DNA from: Gordonia alkaliphila
GTDB lineage: Bacteria; Actinomycetota; Actinomycetes; Mycobacteriales; Mycobacteriaceae
DNA length: 64,000 nucleotides
Direction of reading: 5' to 3'
Assembly (NCBI RefSeq): GCF_023017165.1
Contig: NZ_JALKBW010000001.1
Location: 2,542,001-2,606,000 of the forward strand
The notes beneath the pieces are model-generated. The model had not been told where the DNA came from and made no database searches. It saw only the letters and a list, made by a program, of their open reading frames with translations. This document shows, piece after piece, positions 9,431 to 17,670 of this stretch. The stretch's first letter is position 1. Every line of letters starts with the position of its first letter. The position numbers and the translations under genes were made by a program.

Positions 9431-9488
9431 GCGGCAGCCCGCCCCAGAGGCGGCAGTCGGGGCGGCCGCCTCTGGGGCCGCCTGCCGC
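9431..9488 (-). terminator. strong two-tier hairpin ending the 13125-9546 operon
   Basis: A perfect 13-bp inner stem (9442-9454 with 9465-9477, loop 9455-9464) is enclosed by a 7-bp outer stem (GCGGCAG 9431-9437 with CTGCCGC 9482-9488). It stands just after the stop of the nitronate monooxygenase gene on the minus strand. No U tract is present. Confidence 0.7.
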
Positions 9489-9545
9489 GGATGGGTGGGA
9501 CTGACGCCTGTGCGCAGGCGACGGAACGCGGCGGACGTGCGCCGA

Positions 9546-10559
9546 CTAGGCGTTCGGGTTCAGATGTGCGACGACCTCGGCGGCCGACGCTGGCCGGGCG
9601 CCGCGCCAGCCGGTGCCCGCCCAGAGGTTGATCACCTGCGGATCGTCGGCCGCGGCCCGGCGCAGCGGCCCGGTCAGGGTGTTGACCTGCGGGTAGACCG
9701 GGGGTGCGACGTCGGTGAAGTCGCGGACGAAGTCGTTGACCAGCGCCCGGGCCAGCCGGCCGGAGTAGGCGCGGGTGGTGGCAGTGGCGGTGAAGCGCGG
9801 GTCGGCCAGCGCCGCCCGGTGCGCGGCCCGCGTGCCGGCCTCCGGGGTCGGCAGGAACAGGGTGCCGACCTGCGCGGCGACCGCCCCGGCCGCCAGGATC
9901 GCGCGGACGTCGTCGACCCCGCCGACCCCGCCCGCACCGATCACCGGTACGCCGAGACCGGCGACGGCCACGATCAGGTCGCCGACGCCGATCTCGCTGT
10001 CGTCGGCGAGGATCTCGAACGTGGACCGGTGCCCGCCGGCTTCGATGCCCTGCGCGCACAGCGCGGTACTGCCGGAGGCGACCGCGATGCGGGCCTCGTC
10101 AAGGGTGGTCACTGTGGTGACGGTGGCGATGTCGCGGTCGGCGAACGCGGCGTAGACCTTCGGTGCGGGAGCGCCGAACGTGAACGACACGGCGGCGACC
10201 CGCTCGTCGAGCAGGACGTCGACCTTGGCCGCGAACGCGTCGTCGGTATAGGCGGGGGCGGTCGGCAGCTCGGCGCCGAACATCCCGGCCAACGGCAGCA
10301 GGCGGGCGCGGTACTCGTCGAACGCGGCGGCATCGAACACGAGCTCCTCGGGGACGAAGAGATTCACCCCGAACGGCGCGTCGGTGGCGGCACGCACCGC
10401 GGCGATCTCGGCGCGCAGCGCGTCCGGCGACAGGTAGGCGCCCGCCAGGATGCCGAAGCCGCCCGCCGCGCTGATCGCGGCGGTCAGCGCCGGGGTGGAC
10501 GGACCGCCCGCCATGGGCGCCCCGACGATCGGCACGGCGAGAGTGGACGGATCGAACAT
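9546..10559 (-). CDS. nitronate monooxygenase family flavoprotein
   Basis: An FMN-dependent TIM-barrel enzyme of 337 residues in the 2-nitropropane dioxygenase family; it oxidises alkyl nitronates or, in related members, acts as a quinone or enoyl reductase. Visible marks are the N-terminal PIVGAPMAGG, the GIEAGGHRS phosphate/FMN loop and VIGAGGVGG. The frame extends upstream as an artefact; ATG 10559 has an AGGAG site 6-7 nt before it. It is the last gene of a five-gene operon and is followed by a strong hairpin. Confidence 0.88.
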   Translation of the reverse strand: MFDPSTLAVPIVGAPMAGGPSTPALTAAISAAGGFGILAGAYLSPDALRAEIAAVRAATDAPFGVNLFVPEELVFDAAAFDEYRARLLPLAGMFGAELPTAPAYTDDAFAAKVDVLLDERVAAVSFTFGAPAPKVYAAFADRDIATVTTVTTLDEARIAVASGSTALCAQGIEAGGHRSTFEILADDSEIGVGDLIVAVAGLGVPVIGAGGVGGVDDVRAILAAGAVAAQVGTLFLPTPEAGTRAAHRAALADPRFTATATTRAYSGRLARALVNDFVRDFTDVAPPVYPQVNTLTGPLRRAAADDPQVINLWAGTGWRGARPASAAEVVAHLNPNA

Positions 10560-10590
10560 GGAAGGCTCCTCACTGTTGCGGGGCACCGGG

Positions 10591-11280
10591 TCAGCGGGGC
10601 ACGCGCACGATCTCCAGGGTGACGGTGTTGCGGTGGACAAAGCCCATCGACGCGTAGAGGAGGCGAGCGGGATTGTCCTCGGTGGTGTGCAGGAAGACCT
10701 CGTCGCCGCGGTCGCGGATCCCGGCGGCCACCGCCGCGACGATGCGCCGGGCCAGACCGCGGCCGCGGGCGTCCGGGTGCGTGCAGACCGCGCTGATCTC
10801 GGTCCAGCCGTCGGGTCGGGCACGCTCGCCGCCCATGGCGAGCAGACGGCCGGTCGCCGGGTCGCGGTAGCCGAGGTAGCGGCCCAGCTCGATGGTGCGC
10901 GGCAGGAACGGGCCGGGGTTGGTCAGTTCCACCAGTGCGGTCATCTCGGCGACGTCGGCCGGACCGAGCACTACGAGTTCGTCGTCGGGAACGCCGGGCA
11001 CGTCGACGCCGGTGTACTGGACCATGCCGAAGGTGCCGGCCACCGTCCACCCGTCCGGCAGCGGCACGTGGCGATCGCGCAGCCCGAGCGTGTGACCCGG
11101 TCCGGCCAGGGTCGCGAGGTCGGCGTAGACGGCGTCGGTCAGCGGCTCGGGATGGGCGAAGAAGACCGAGACGTCCGGCTGATAGGCGATCGCGGTGCCG
11201 TGGGCGCGGGCGAAGGACCGCTGCCGCCCGCGCAGCGCGTTCCCGAACGGATCGTCGAGCACGGTGACATCGCGGCTCAC
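10591..11280 (-). CDS. GNAT-family N-acetyltransferase
   Basis: A 229-residue protein. The C-terminal half is a GNAT domain: the acetyl-CoA loop DARGRGLARRI follows the VCTHP strand, and LLYASMGFVHRN closes the fold. The N-terminal ~100 residues are less conserved, as in FR47-like acetyltransferases. The ATG overlaps the stop of the dienelactone hydrolase gene (ATGA), so translation is coupled. The acceptor is unknown. Confidence 0.85.
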   Translation of the reverse strand: MSRDVTVLDDPFGNALRGRQRSFARAHGTAIAYQPDVSVFFAHPEPLTDAVYADLATLAGPGHTLGLRDRHVPLPDGWTVAGTFGMVQYTGVDVPGVPDDELVVLGPADVAEMTALVELTNPGPFLPRTIELGRYLGYRDPATGRLLAMGGERARPDGWTEISAVCTHPDARGRGLARRIVAAVAAGIRDRGDEVFLHTTEDNPARLLYASMGFVHRNTVTLEIVRVPR

Positions 11281-12098
11281 GCCGACGATCCGAGCTTGGT
11301 GACGAAGAAGTCGATCACCTGGTCGAGGGTGTCGCGGGTGGGCTGCCCGGGCTCATCGATCAGGTGCTCGGTCAGCACCGAATGCGGCGGTATCCGGGAG
11401 GCGGGGTTCGCGGCGTCGTCGGGCAGTTCGACGCCCACGAACGCGTCGCCCAACTCCTCGCGCAGGAACTCGAAGCGGCTGCCCGGCACCAGCCGGTCGC
11501 CCTCGAAGCGGGCACCGAGGACCTGCAGGCCCTTGGCGCAGCGCGCCTTGACGGTGTTCAGGTCGGCGCGGCTGATGTCGATGGTGCGGGCGCGGCCCGG
11601 GGTCAGGGCCAGCGGCAGCGACGGCTGGGACAGGACGGGTGCCAGCATGCGGTCGTCGACGGCCATCGCCAGGGCGAAGCCTCCGGTGACGCACATGCCG
11701 ACCGCGCCGACGCCCGGACCGCCGCACTCGTCGTGCGCGCGGGCGGCCAGCGCCCGCAGCCAGGTCACGACCGGCGAGGACCGACCGGTCGCGAAGAGGG
11801 TGAACTCGCGGGAGACACATACCCTGCTGAAGGCCCGGGTGAAGACCGCGCCCACCCGCGCCAGGTCGGTGGCGCCGTCGGGCATCGGGTCGGCGCCGTC
11901 GGTGCCGAACAACGACGGCACATACACGGTGAGGCCGGCGGCGGCGACCCGTCGCGCGAACGTGATCACCTTCGGCGTGATGCCCGGGATCTCGGCCAGC
12001 ACGAGCACCGCGGGGCCGGCGCCGAGCCGGTAGTAGTGGTGCGTGGTGCCGTCGTGGGTGAAGTCGGCGCGGGCGAAGTCGTCGAGCAGGTCGGTCAC
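11277..12098 (-). CDS. dienelactone hydrolase family protein
   Basis: An alpha/beta hydrolase of 273 residues. The nucleophile elbow reads GMCVTGG, the Cys-type elbow of dienelactone hydrolases, preceded by VLAEIPGITP. Such enzymes open lactones of chloro-aromatic pathways or act on other esters. GTG 12098 overlaps the stop of the upstream deazaflavin-type gene (GTGA); the region before it is only an open frame. Partners suggest detoxification, which is inference. Confidence 0.83.
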   Translation of the reverse strand: MTDLLDDFARADFTHDGTTHHYYRLGAGPAVLVLAEIPGITPKVITFARRVAAAGLTVYVPSLFGTDGADPMPDGATDLARVGAVFTRAFSRVCVSREFTLFATGRSSPVVTWLRALAARAHDECGGPGVGAVGMCVTGGFALAMAVDDRMLAPVLSQPSLPLALTPGRARTIDISRADLNTVKARCAKGLQVLGARFEGDRLVPGSRFEFLREELGDAFVGVELPDDAANPASRIPPHSVLTEHLIDEPGQPTRDTLDQVIDFFVTKLGSSA

Positions 12099-12475
12099 GA
12101 CGGCTGCTCGACGATGCGGCCGAACAGCACGCCCTCGAACGGGCGGCCGACGTAGCGGGCCAGGCCGACGATGTCGGGGGAGTCGGGCGGCAGGATGCGC
12201 GCGCCCGCGACGTGCACGCGCTCGCCCTCGCGCACCAGGGTGAACTCGCCCGCGGCGAGCACGTTGCGGACCCAGTCCGACTGGGTGCCGTAGGTCAGCG
12301 GAATCGACACGCGGCCGTGGTCCACCCAGCACAGCACCGGGTTGGAGTAGGCCTTGCCGGACGTGCGGCCGACGTGCTCGACCACCGCCCACGGCGCGAC
12401 CCGGGGCGCCCAGATGCCTTGGATCGGATTGGTGACGTACTTGTTGATGCGGGCGACGACCTGGGGGACTCTCAT
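12095..12475 (-). CDS. deazaflavin (F420)-dependent nitroreductase-like protein
   Basis: A 126-residue split-barrel protein of the DUF385/Ddn type. The block VEHVGRTSGKAYSNPV is the family signature and matches the F420-binding strand of mycobacterial Ddn relatives. It probably reduces nitro or quinone compounds with F420H2, though some relatives use FMN or heme. ATG 12475 is preceded by GAGGGC and by TAGCGT 8 nt upstream, so it may have its own promoter besides that of the dipeptidase gene 17 bp upstream. Confidence 0.82.
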   Translation of the reverse strand: MRVPQVVARINKYVTNPIQGIWAPRVAPWAVVEHVGRTSGKAYSNPVLCWVDHGRVSIPLTYGTQSDWVRNVLAAGEFTLVREGERVHVAGARILPPDSPDIVGLARYVGRPFEGVLFGRIVEQPS

Positions 12476-12492
12476 GCCCTCGAACGCTACCG

Positions 12493-13125
12493 CTACCGGG
12501 ACGGGATCGGCGTGACGTCGGCGTCGGTCACCAGCAGTGCCTGGTCGTCGGGCAGCATGATCAGCGGCATGCGCGGGGAGTAGCGCGCGTCGATCTCGGC
12601 GATGATCTCCGCCGGATACTGGGGGATCTGGCCGTCCGAGTGCGGCACCACCGACGCCTCGAGCAGCCCCAGGCCGCGCAGGTCGGTGAGTCCGGGCGCG
12701 GCGGCGACGTCGTCCATCAGCGAGACGGGTTCGGTGCTGGCGCCGGCGAGCACCGATCCGGCGCTGAGGCCGATGTACGGGAGTCCGGCGCGGACCTTGT
12801 CGGCCAGCACGACGTCCAGGCCGTGCCGGCGCAGATGATGGAGCAGCACGTAGGTCTCGCCGCCGCAGACGTACAGCGCGTCCAGTGCGTCCAGGCGCGC
12901 CGCGAAGGCCTCCGGCGAGGTGTAGTCGCGGGCGGTCACCACCTCGGGGCGGTACCCCAGTTCGGTGAGGCGCGCGGTCTCGATGGCGGTGAACACCGCG
13001 TCTCCGTAGGGCAGCGCCGCGTCGTTGAGGTAGCCGAGGCGGACGGCCGAGCGCGGGCCGGGGGCGGCGTCGTCGAGGAAGTCGGTCAGGGCGCCGATGC
13101 CCCACGAGAGCAGTAGCAGTCGCAT
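12493..13125 (-). CDS. dipeptidase E-like peptidase (S51)
   Basis: A 210-residue cytoplasmic serine peptidase of the class I glutamine amidotransferase fold. The nucleophile elbow YIGLSAGSVLAG puts the serine at residue 121, and YVCGGETYVLLHHL is the second family block. Family members cleave N-terminal Asp dipeptides. It is the first gene of the five-gene operon. ATG 13125 is leaderless with TACGCT at 13132-13137; the long upstream open frame is spurious. Confidence 0.87.
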   Translation of the reverse strand: MRLLLLSWGIGALTDFLDDAAPGPRSAVRLGYLNDAALPYGDAVFTAIETARLTELGYRPEVVTARDYTSPEAFAARLDALDALYVCGGETYVLLHHLRRHGLDVVLADKVRAGLPYIGLSAGSVLAGASTEPVSLMDDVAAAPGLTDLRGLGLLEASVVPHSDGQIPQYPAEIIAEIDARYSPRMPLIMLPDDQALLVTDADVTPIPSR

Positions 13126-13131
13126 ACCGGC

Positions 13132-13137
13132 AGCGTA
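13132..13137 (-). promoter_or_regulatory. -10 box of the dipeptidase operon, leaderless
   Basis: TACGCT on the minus strand lies 6 nt before the ATG at 13125, at the head of the five-gene operon. Confidence 0.55.
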
Positions 13138-13182
13138 GTGCCGGGGAGGAGCCGCCGCCGGGCGCGGTGAATACTGGGGCGC

Positions 13183-13770
13183 ATGGTCACCACCGAGCAG
13201 GCGTCGATCGACGCATCCGAGTTCCGGTTGCATGTGGCATCCGAGTCCCTGCGGCTGTTCGCCGAGCGCGGGTACGAGGCGACCACCGTCGATGACATCG
13301 CCGCGGCCGCGGGAACGTCCCGCCGCACCCTCTTCCGGCAGTTCGGGTCCAAGGAGGACCTGATCTTCGCCGACCACGAGTCCCTGCTCGATCAGGTCGC
13401 CGAGCACCTGGCCTCGGCCGTCGACGACGACGATCCGTGGTGGGTGGTGTGCGAGGGCGCGGAGACGGTGTTCGCCCATTTCGCCGACAACCGCGATCTG
13501 GCCGCCCGCCGCTACGCGGTGGTGTCGCAGGTCGCGAACCTGCGCGACCGGGAACTGGTGACCGCACTGCGCTACCAACGGCTCTTCGAGGAGCACCTGC
13601 GCCGCACGCGGCCGGATGCGCCGCCGGCTCGGGTCGTCGCCTACGCGGCCGCGGTCACCGCGGTGCACAACTATCTGCTCCGCCAGGTCAGCCGCGGCGA
13701 TGCGGACGCCACGGCCGCGGTGCTGAACGCCGAGCTGCGACGACTCTGGGAGACGCTCGCCGAACGCTGA
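13183..13770 (+). CDS. TetR-family transcriptional regulator
   Basis: A 195-residue repressor-type protein. The N-terminal helix-turn-helix (about 18-62) contains GYEATTVDDIAAAAGTSRRTLFRQFGSKEDL, shown here only in outline; the rest is the helical ligand domain. It precedes the FadE25-like gene on the same strand by 78 bp, and a 6-3-6 inverted repeat lies between them, so it may control that gene or itself. The effector is unknown. Confidence 0.9.
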   Translation: MVTTEQASIDASEFRLHVASESLRLFAERGYEATTVDDIAAAAGTSRRTLFRQFGSKEDLIFADHESLLDQVAEHLASAVDDDDPWWVVCEGAETVFAHFADNRDLAARRYAVVSQVANLRDRELVTALRYQRLFEEHLRRTRPDAPPARVVAYAAAVTAVHNYLLRQVSRGDADATAAVLNAELRRLWETLAER

Positions 13771-13818
13771 GTGTTGACTCACCCCCGCCGTCGTGGTGCA
13801 CTTGAACCGAACCGGCTG

Positions 13819-13833
13819 TGGCACTTAGTGCCA
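13819..13833. promoter_or_regulatory. 6-3-6 inverted repeat before the acyl-CoA dehydrogenase gene
   Basis: TGGCAC-TTA-GTGCCA is a perfect inverted repeat that touches the AGGAGGAG ribosome site. It could be an operator for the adjacent TetR protein, or an RNA hairpin that masks the ribosome site. Confidence 0.4.
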
Positions 13834-13848
13834 GGAGGAGTGTAGACA

Positions 13849-15012
13849 ATGGCATTCGGCAACCCTGATTTCGATCTGTTCCAGCTTCCCGAGGAGCATC
13901 AGGCGCTGCGCGAGGCGATCCGTGCCCTCGCGGAGAAGGAGATCGCCCCCTACGCCAAGGAGGTCGACGAGAACGCCCGCTTCCCCGAGGAGGCCCGTAA
14001 GGCTCTCGTGGACAACGGCTTCAACGCCATCCACGTCCCGGAGCAGTTCGACGGCCAGGGCGCGGACTCCGTCGCCGCCTGCATCGTGATCGAAGAGGTC
14101 GCCCGCGTCGACGTCTCTGCCTCGCTGATCCCCGCCGTCAACAAGCTGGGCACCATGGGTCTGATCCTGGCCGGTTCCGAGGAGCTCAAGGCGCAGGTGC
14201 TGCCGTCGATCGCCTCCGGTGAGGCGATGGCCTCCTACGCGCTGTCCGAGCGCGAGGCCGGTTCCGACGCCGCCGCCATGAAGACCCGCGCCCGCCGCGA
14301 AGGCGATTCGTGGATCATCAACGGCTCCAAGTGCTGGATCACCAACGGCGGCCAGTCGAGCTGGTACACCGTGATGGCGGTGACCGACCCGGAGAAGGGT
14401 GCCAACGGCATCTCGGCGTTCATGGTCCACAAGGACGACGAAGGCTTCACGGTGGGCCCGCTGGAGCACAAGCTCGGCATCAAGGGCAGCCCTACCGCTG
14501 AGCTGTACTTCGAGAACTGCACCATCCCGGCGGACCGCATCATCGGCGAGGAGGGCACCGGCTTCAAGACCGCGTTGGCCACCCTCGACCACACCCGCCC
14601 GACCATCGGCGCGCAGGCCGTCGGTGTGGCGCAGGGCGCCCTCGACCAGGCCATCGCCTACGTCAAGGAGCGCAAGCAGTTCGGCAAGACCATCAGCCAG
14701 TTCCAGGGTGTCGAGTTCATGATCGCCGACATGGCGATGAAGGTTGAAGCCGCTCGCCTCATGGTCTACAGCGCCGCGGCGCGCGCCGAGCGCGGTACCG
14801 GCAAGCTGGGCTTCATCAGCGCCGCCTCCAAGTGTCTGGCCTCGGACGTCGCGATGGAGGTCACCACCGACGCCGTGCAGTTGTTCGGCGGTGCCGGCTA
14901 CACCACCGACTTCCCGGTGGAGCGCATGATGCGCGACGCCAAGATCACTCAGATCTACGAGGGTACCAACCAGATCCAGCGGATGGTGATGGCGCGCGCT
15001 CTGCTGCGCTGA
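13849..15012 (+). CDS. fadE25: acyl-CoA dehydrogenase, FadE25-like
   Basis: An FAD-dependent dehydrogenase of 387 residues that introduces the alpha,beta double bond of acyl-CoA in beta-oxidation or branched-chain degradation. The three-domain family layout is complete: YALSEREAGSDAA and WITNGG in the FAD/substrate middle domain, QLFGGAGYTTDFPVERMMRD, and IYEGTNQIQR with the catalytic-base glutamate at E371. AGGAGGAG gives a strong ribosome site. Gene position purE-fadE25 matches my memory of M. tuberculosis Rv3274c. A terminator with a short T run follows. Confidence 0.93.
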   Translation: MAFGNPDFDLFQLPEEHQALREAIRALAEKEIAPYAKEVDENARFPEEARKALVDNGFNAIHVPEQFDGQGADSVAACIVIEEVARVDVSASLIPAVNKLGTMGLILAGSEELKAQVLPSIASGEAMASYALSEREAGSDAAAMKTRARREGDSWIINGSKCWITNGGQSSWYTVMAVTDPEKGANGISAFMVHKDDEGFTVGPLEHKLGIKGSPTAELYFENCTIPADRIIGEEGTGFKTALATLDHTRPTIGAQAVGVAQGALDQAIAYVKERKQFGKTISQFQGVEFMIADMAMKVEAARLMVYSAAARAERGTGKLGFISAASKCLASDVAMEVTTDAVQLFGGAGYTTDFPVERMMRDAKITQIYEGTNQIQRMVMARALLR

Positions 15013-15039
15013 CACCCCGCCCGATCGGGCAGACCCGGG

Positions 15040-15078
15040 AAGCGGATCGCGGCCACCATCGGTGGCGGCGGTCCGCTT
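15040..15078 (+). terminator. terminator hairpin of the acyl-CoA dehydrogenase gene
   Basis: Outer stem AAGCGGA / TCCGCTT (15040-15046 with 15072-15078) and inner stem GCCACC-ATC-GGTGGC (15052-15066), followed by TT. It sits between convergent genes and abuts the stop at 15080-15082 of the minus-strand gene, so it may serve both. Confidence 0.7.
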
Positions 15079-15079
15079 T

Positions 15080-15787
15080 TCACGTCAGGGTGAGGTCGGT
15101 GTGCGCGGTGTCGGCGATCGCGGCCAGATCCAGGTCCGCGGCCGGATCGGCGTAGACCAGCGCCGCACCGACTGCCATCGGGGCCACCAGGTGGGCGAGG
15201 ACGTCGTCGGCGGTGCGCCACGGTCGTGTCGACAGCACCCGTGCCCCGGCGGCGATCCCGTCCGCGGCGGCGGACGCGCGGGCGGCGGCGAGCGTCTGGT
15301 CGACGCTGCGGCCGAGCATCGCTTCGCCACCGACGCCGCCGGGGGAGAAGTGGTCGCCGTGCGGACGCACGGTGTCGCCGAAGTCGGCGGCGAACGGCGG
15401 CAGATCGGGGGTGCGTCCGGCGAACGGATCCAGCGGCAGCACCACCGTCTCCTCGGCGTCCGGGTAGGCGTCGACGCCGGCGAGGTCGGTGAAGACCACG
15501 CGCGCCTCGGTGGCGGCGTCGTCGCCGATGTCCACACGCAGACCCGCCCACCAGCTGCCGAGCAGCACGGCCGCGGTCTGCCAGTGCTCGGGCGCCGCCA
15601 CGCCCACGGCGTCGCCGGGGAACAGGCCGACTTCGTCGCGCAGATAGTTCGCGATCTTGGCCGCCCAGTTCTCCAGGGTCGCACCGGACAGGCCGATGCG
15701 CTGGGCCGCCCCGTAGTAGGTCAGCAGGGGGCGTGCGCGGTCGTCGACGGCGGCCAGCAGGGCACCGGTGAGAGTCGGATCGGCCAT
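15080..15787 (-). CDS. TIGR03089-type AMP-binding-like protein
   Basis: A 235-residue protein resembling only the N-terminal third of acyl-AMP ligases (TLENWAAKIANYLRD, PGDAVGVAAPEHWQTAAVLLG). It lacks the adenylation P-loop and the C-terminal lid, so it probably does not activate acids itself. The compact family is typical of Mycobacteriales, next to the LCP gene as in Rv3268-Rv3267. It starts 1 nt after the LCP stop on the same strand. Function unknown. Confidence 0.83.
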   Translation of the reverse strand: MADPTLTGALLAAVDDRARPLLTYYGAAQRIGLSGATLENWAAKIANYLRDEVGLFPGDAVGVAAPEHWQTAAVLLGSWWAGLRVDIGDDAATEARVVFTDLAGVDAYPDAEETVVLPLDPFAGRTPDLPPFAADFGDTVRPHGDHFSPGGVGGEAMLGRSVDQTLAAARASAAADGIAAGARVLSTRPWRTADDVLAHLVAPMAVGAALVYADPAADLDLAAIADTAHTDLTLT

Positions 15788-15788
15788 G

Positions 15789-17516
15789 TCAGTACACGCA
15801 GACCGGGCCGTCGGTGTCGGCCTTGATCGCCGTCGGAGCCTTGGCGGTGGATCCCGGCGCGGCCGGCGAGTTGCCGTCGGCGGCGTTGTCGCCCTGCGGG
15901 CCGGTGTTCCAGATGGCGCCGAGACCGGTGTAGGTGTTGGTGAGCACCGCGCGGACGCGGTCGTCGGGCAGCGAGGAGTCCTCGCGGATCTCGATGTTTC
16001 CGCCGAGATCCCGGGCGAGCTGGCGGGCGCCGTCGTTGTCGGTGGAGTTCGCGAAGATGATCGAGTCGAACTCGTTCATCGGCTTGCTCGACGTCTCGCC
16101 CTCCTTGTAGCCCTTGGCGGTCAGCAGCCCGGCGACGTTGGCGGCCAGACCGTCGACGGTGCCGGCGTTCACCACGTCCACGGTGATCCCGGCGCGGCCG
16201 CCGGACTCGCCCTGGGCGGCGGTGCCGAGCTGACGATCGACGAACGTCTTGACCTGTGCGGGATCCACCTCGACGACGCTCTGCGTGCCGTCGTCGCTCC
16301 ACCCGTGATCGGTGATCACCGGGATGGTGGTGAATTTGACGTCGCCGCCGCTGAGATCCTTGAGCGAGTTCGCGAGGTTCAGGATGTCCCAGCCGTCGTC
16401 GATCGCCACCGACCGCGCCACGGCGGTCTCGAGCTCGCCCAACTTGGCCGGGTTGGTGAGGGTCTGGGTCGACAGGATGCGCTGCGCGAGGGAGGCCATG
16501 TACACCTGCTGGCGGGTGATGCGGTCGAGGTCGCCGCGCGGCAGATCGTGACGCTGGCGCACGAAGCTGAGCGCCTTGGGGCCGTTGAGGGTCTGTCGTC
16601 CGGCGCGGAAGCGGGCGCCGGACAGCGGCTCGCGGACCGCCTGCTTGAGGCAGACCTCGACGCCGCCGACGGCGTCGGTGAGCAGCGCGAAGCCGAGCAG
16701 ACCCACCTCCGCGTAGTGGTCGACGGTGACGCCGGTGAGGTTCGCGACCGAATCGATCAGCGCCTTGCGGCCGGCTTTGATGCCCTCGTTCTCGGCGGTC
16801 TTCTCGTCGGTCCCCGACTCGACGGCGGTACGACGCACCGTCTCGCGGGTGGAGCCGTAGGCCGCGTTGATCTTGCTCATGCCGATGCCGGGGACCTCGA
16901 CGTAGGAGTCGCGGGGGATGGAGACGGCGGTCGCGGTGCTGCCGTCGTTGGGGATGCGGATCAGCAGGATCGTGTCCGTGGAGGTGGTGATCTCGTCGCC
17001 CACCCGCAGCCACTTGAGCTCCTCGTCGCTGAGCGGGTTGCCCTTGGCGTCGAGGCGGGAGTCGGTGCCGACCAGCAGGATGTCCATCGCGCCGTCGGCG
17101 CCGCCGCCGAGTCCGAGGCCGCCGACCAACGTCACCGACGAGTTGAGGCTGGAGATCCGGCTCCAGCCGTATCCGGTGACGACGAGGACCACCACGGTCA
17201 GCAACGCGACCAGGCCGCGGCCGAAGGGCAGCAGCTCGTGGATGGTGCGGCGGGGTCGCGGCGGCGGAGGCTTGCGCGGTCCGGTCTTGGTGGTGGCCGC
17301 GGCACGACGCGGCCGGGTGTGGATCTCCTCCGAGGAGGTGCGCTGGCGTGTCGAGCGGGCCCGCGTGGAGACCGGAGTGGCCTTGCCCGAGCTGCGGGCG
17401 GCCTCCTCGGCGGCCCGCATCGGAGGCGTGCGGCGTCCGCGACGTTCCGGCTCGCCGCCGCCGGACGATGCCCGGCCGCCGGCGCGTCGGTCTCGACCTT
17501 CGCGGCGTGGTTCCAC
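15789..17516 (-). CDS. LytR-CpsA-Psr ligase with LytR_C domain
   Basis: Membrane-anchored phosphotransferase that in Mycobacteriales attaches arabinogalactan to peptidoglycan. The 575 residues form an Arg/Pro-rich cytoplasmic tail (1-95), one helix (about 103-120), and the LCP domain (140-300) with DILLVGTDSR, DTILLIRIP, SIPRDSYV and FVRQRHDLPRGDLDRI, whose Arg/Asp residues bind pyrophosphate. A LytR_C domain (about 415-530) follows. The start is GTG 17516; a TAGGGT box lies ~40 nt upstream in the untranslated leader. It neighbours rmlD/wbbL, which make the rhamnose linker, matching its role. Confidence 0.93.
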   Translation of the reverse strand: MEPRREGRDRRAGGRASSGGGEPERRGRRTPPMRAAEEAARSSGKATPVSTRARSTRQRTSSEEIHTRPRRAAATTKTGPRKPPPPRPRRTIHELLPFGRGLVALLTVVVLVVTGYGWSRISSLNSSVTLVGGLGLGGGADGAMDILLVGTDSRLDAKGNPLSDEELKWLRVGDEITTSTDTILLIRIPNDGSTATAVSIPRDSYVEVPGIGMSKINAAYGSTRETVRRTAVESGTDEKTAENEGIKAGRKALIDSVANLTGVTVDHYAEVGLLGFALLTDAVGGVEVCLKQAVREPLSGARFRAGRQTLNGPKALSFVRQRHDLPRGDLDRITRQQVYMASLAQRILSTQTLTNPAKLGELETAVARSVAIDDGWDILNLANSLKDLSGGDVKFTTIPVITDHGWSDDGTQSVVEVDPAQVKTFVDRQLGTAAQGESGGRAGITVDVVNAGTVDGLAANVAGLLTAKGYKEGETSSKPMNEFDSIIFANSTDNDGARQLARDLGGNIEIREDSSLPDDRVRAVLTNTYTGLGAIWNTGPQGDNAADGNSPAAPGSTAKAPTAIKADTDGPVCVY

Positions 17517-17670
17517 CCTCGTGCGTCCCCTCGGTGTTGCAGATGTGACAAGTGTGGTTTCACCCTACTGGTTCGCGACGGCTGGACGCGGTGCGCAACG
17601 CCGGTGGTGTCGGACACGCACGCGTGGCGCGAGGGCGGGATCGGCGGTGCGGTGCGGCACCATGGCACCC

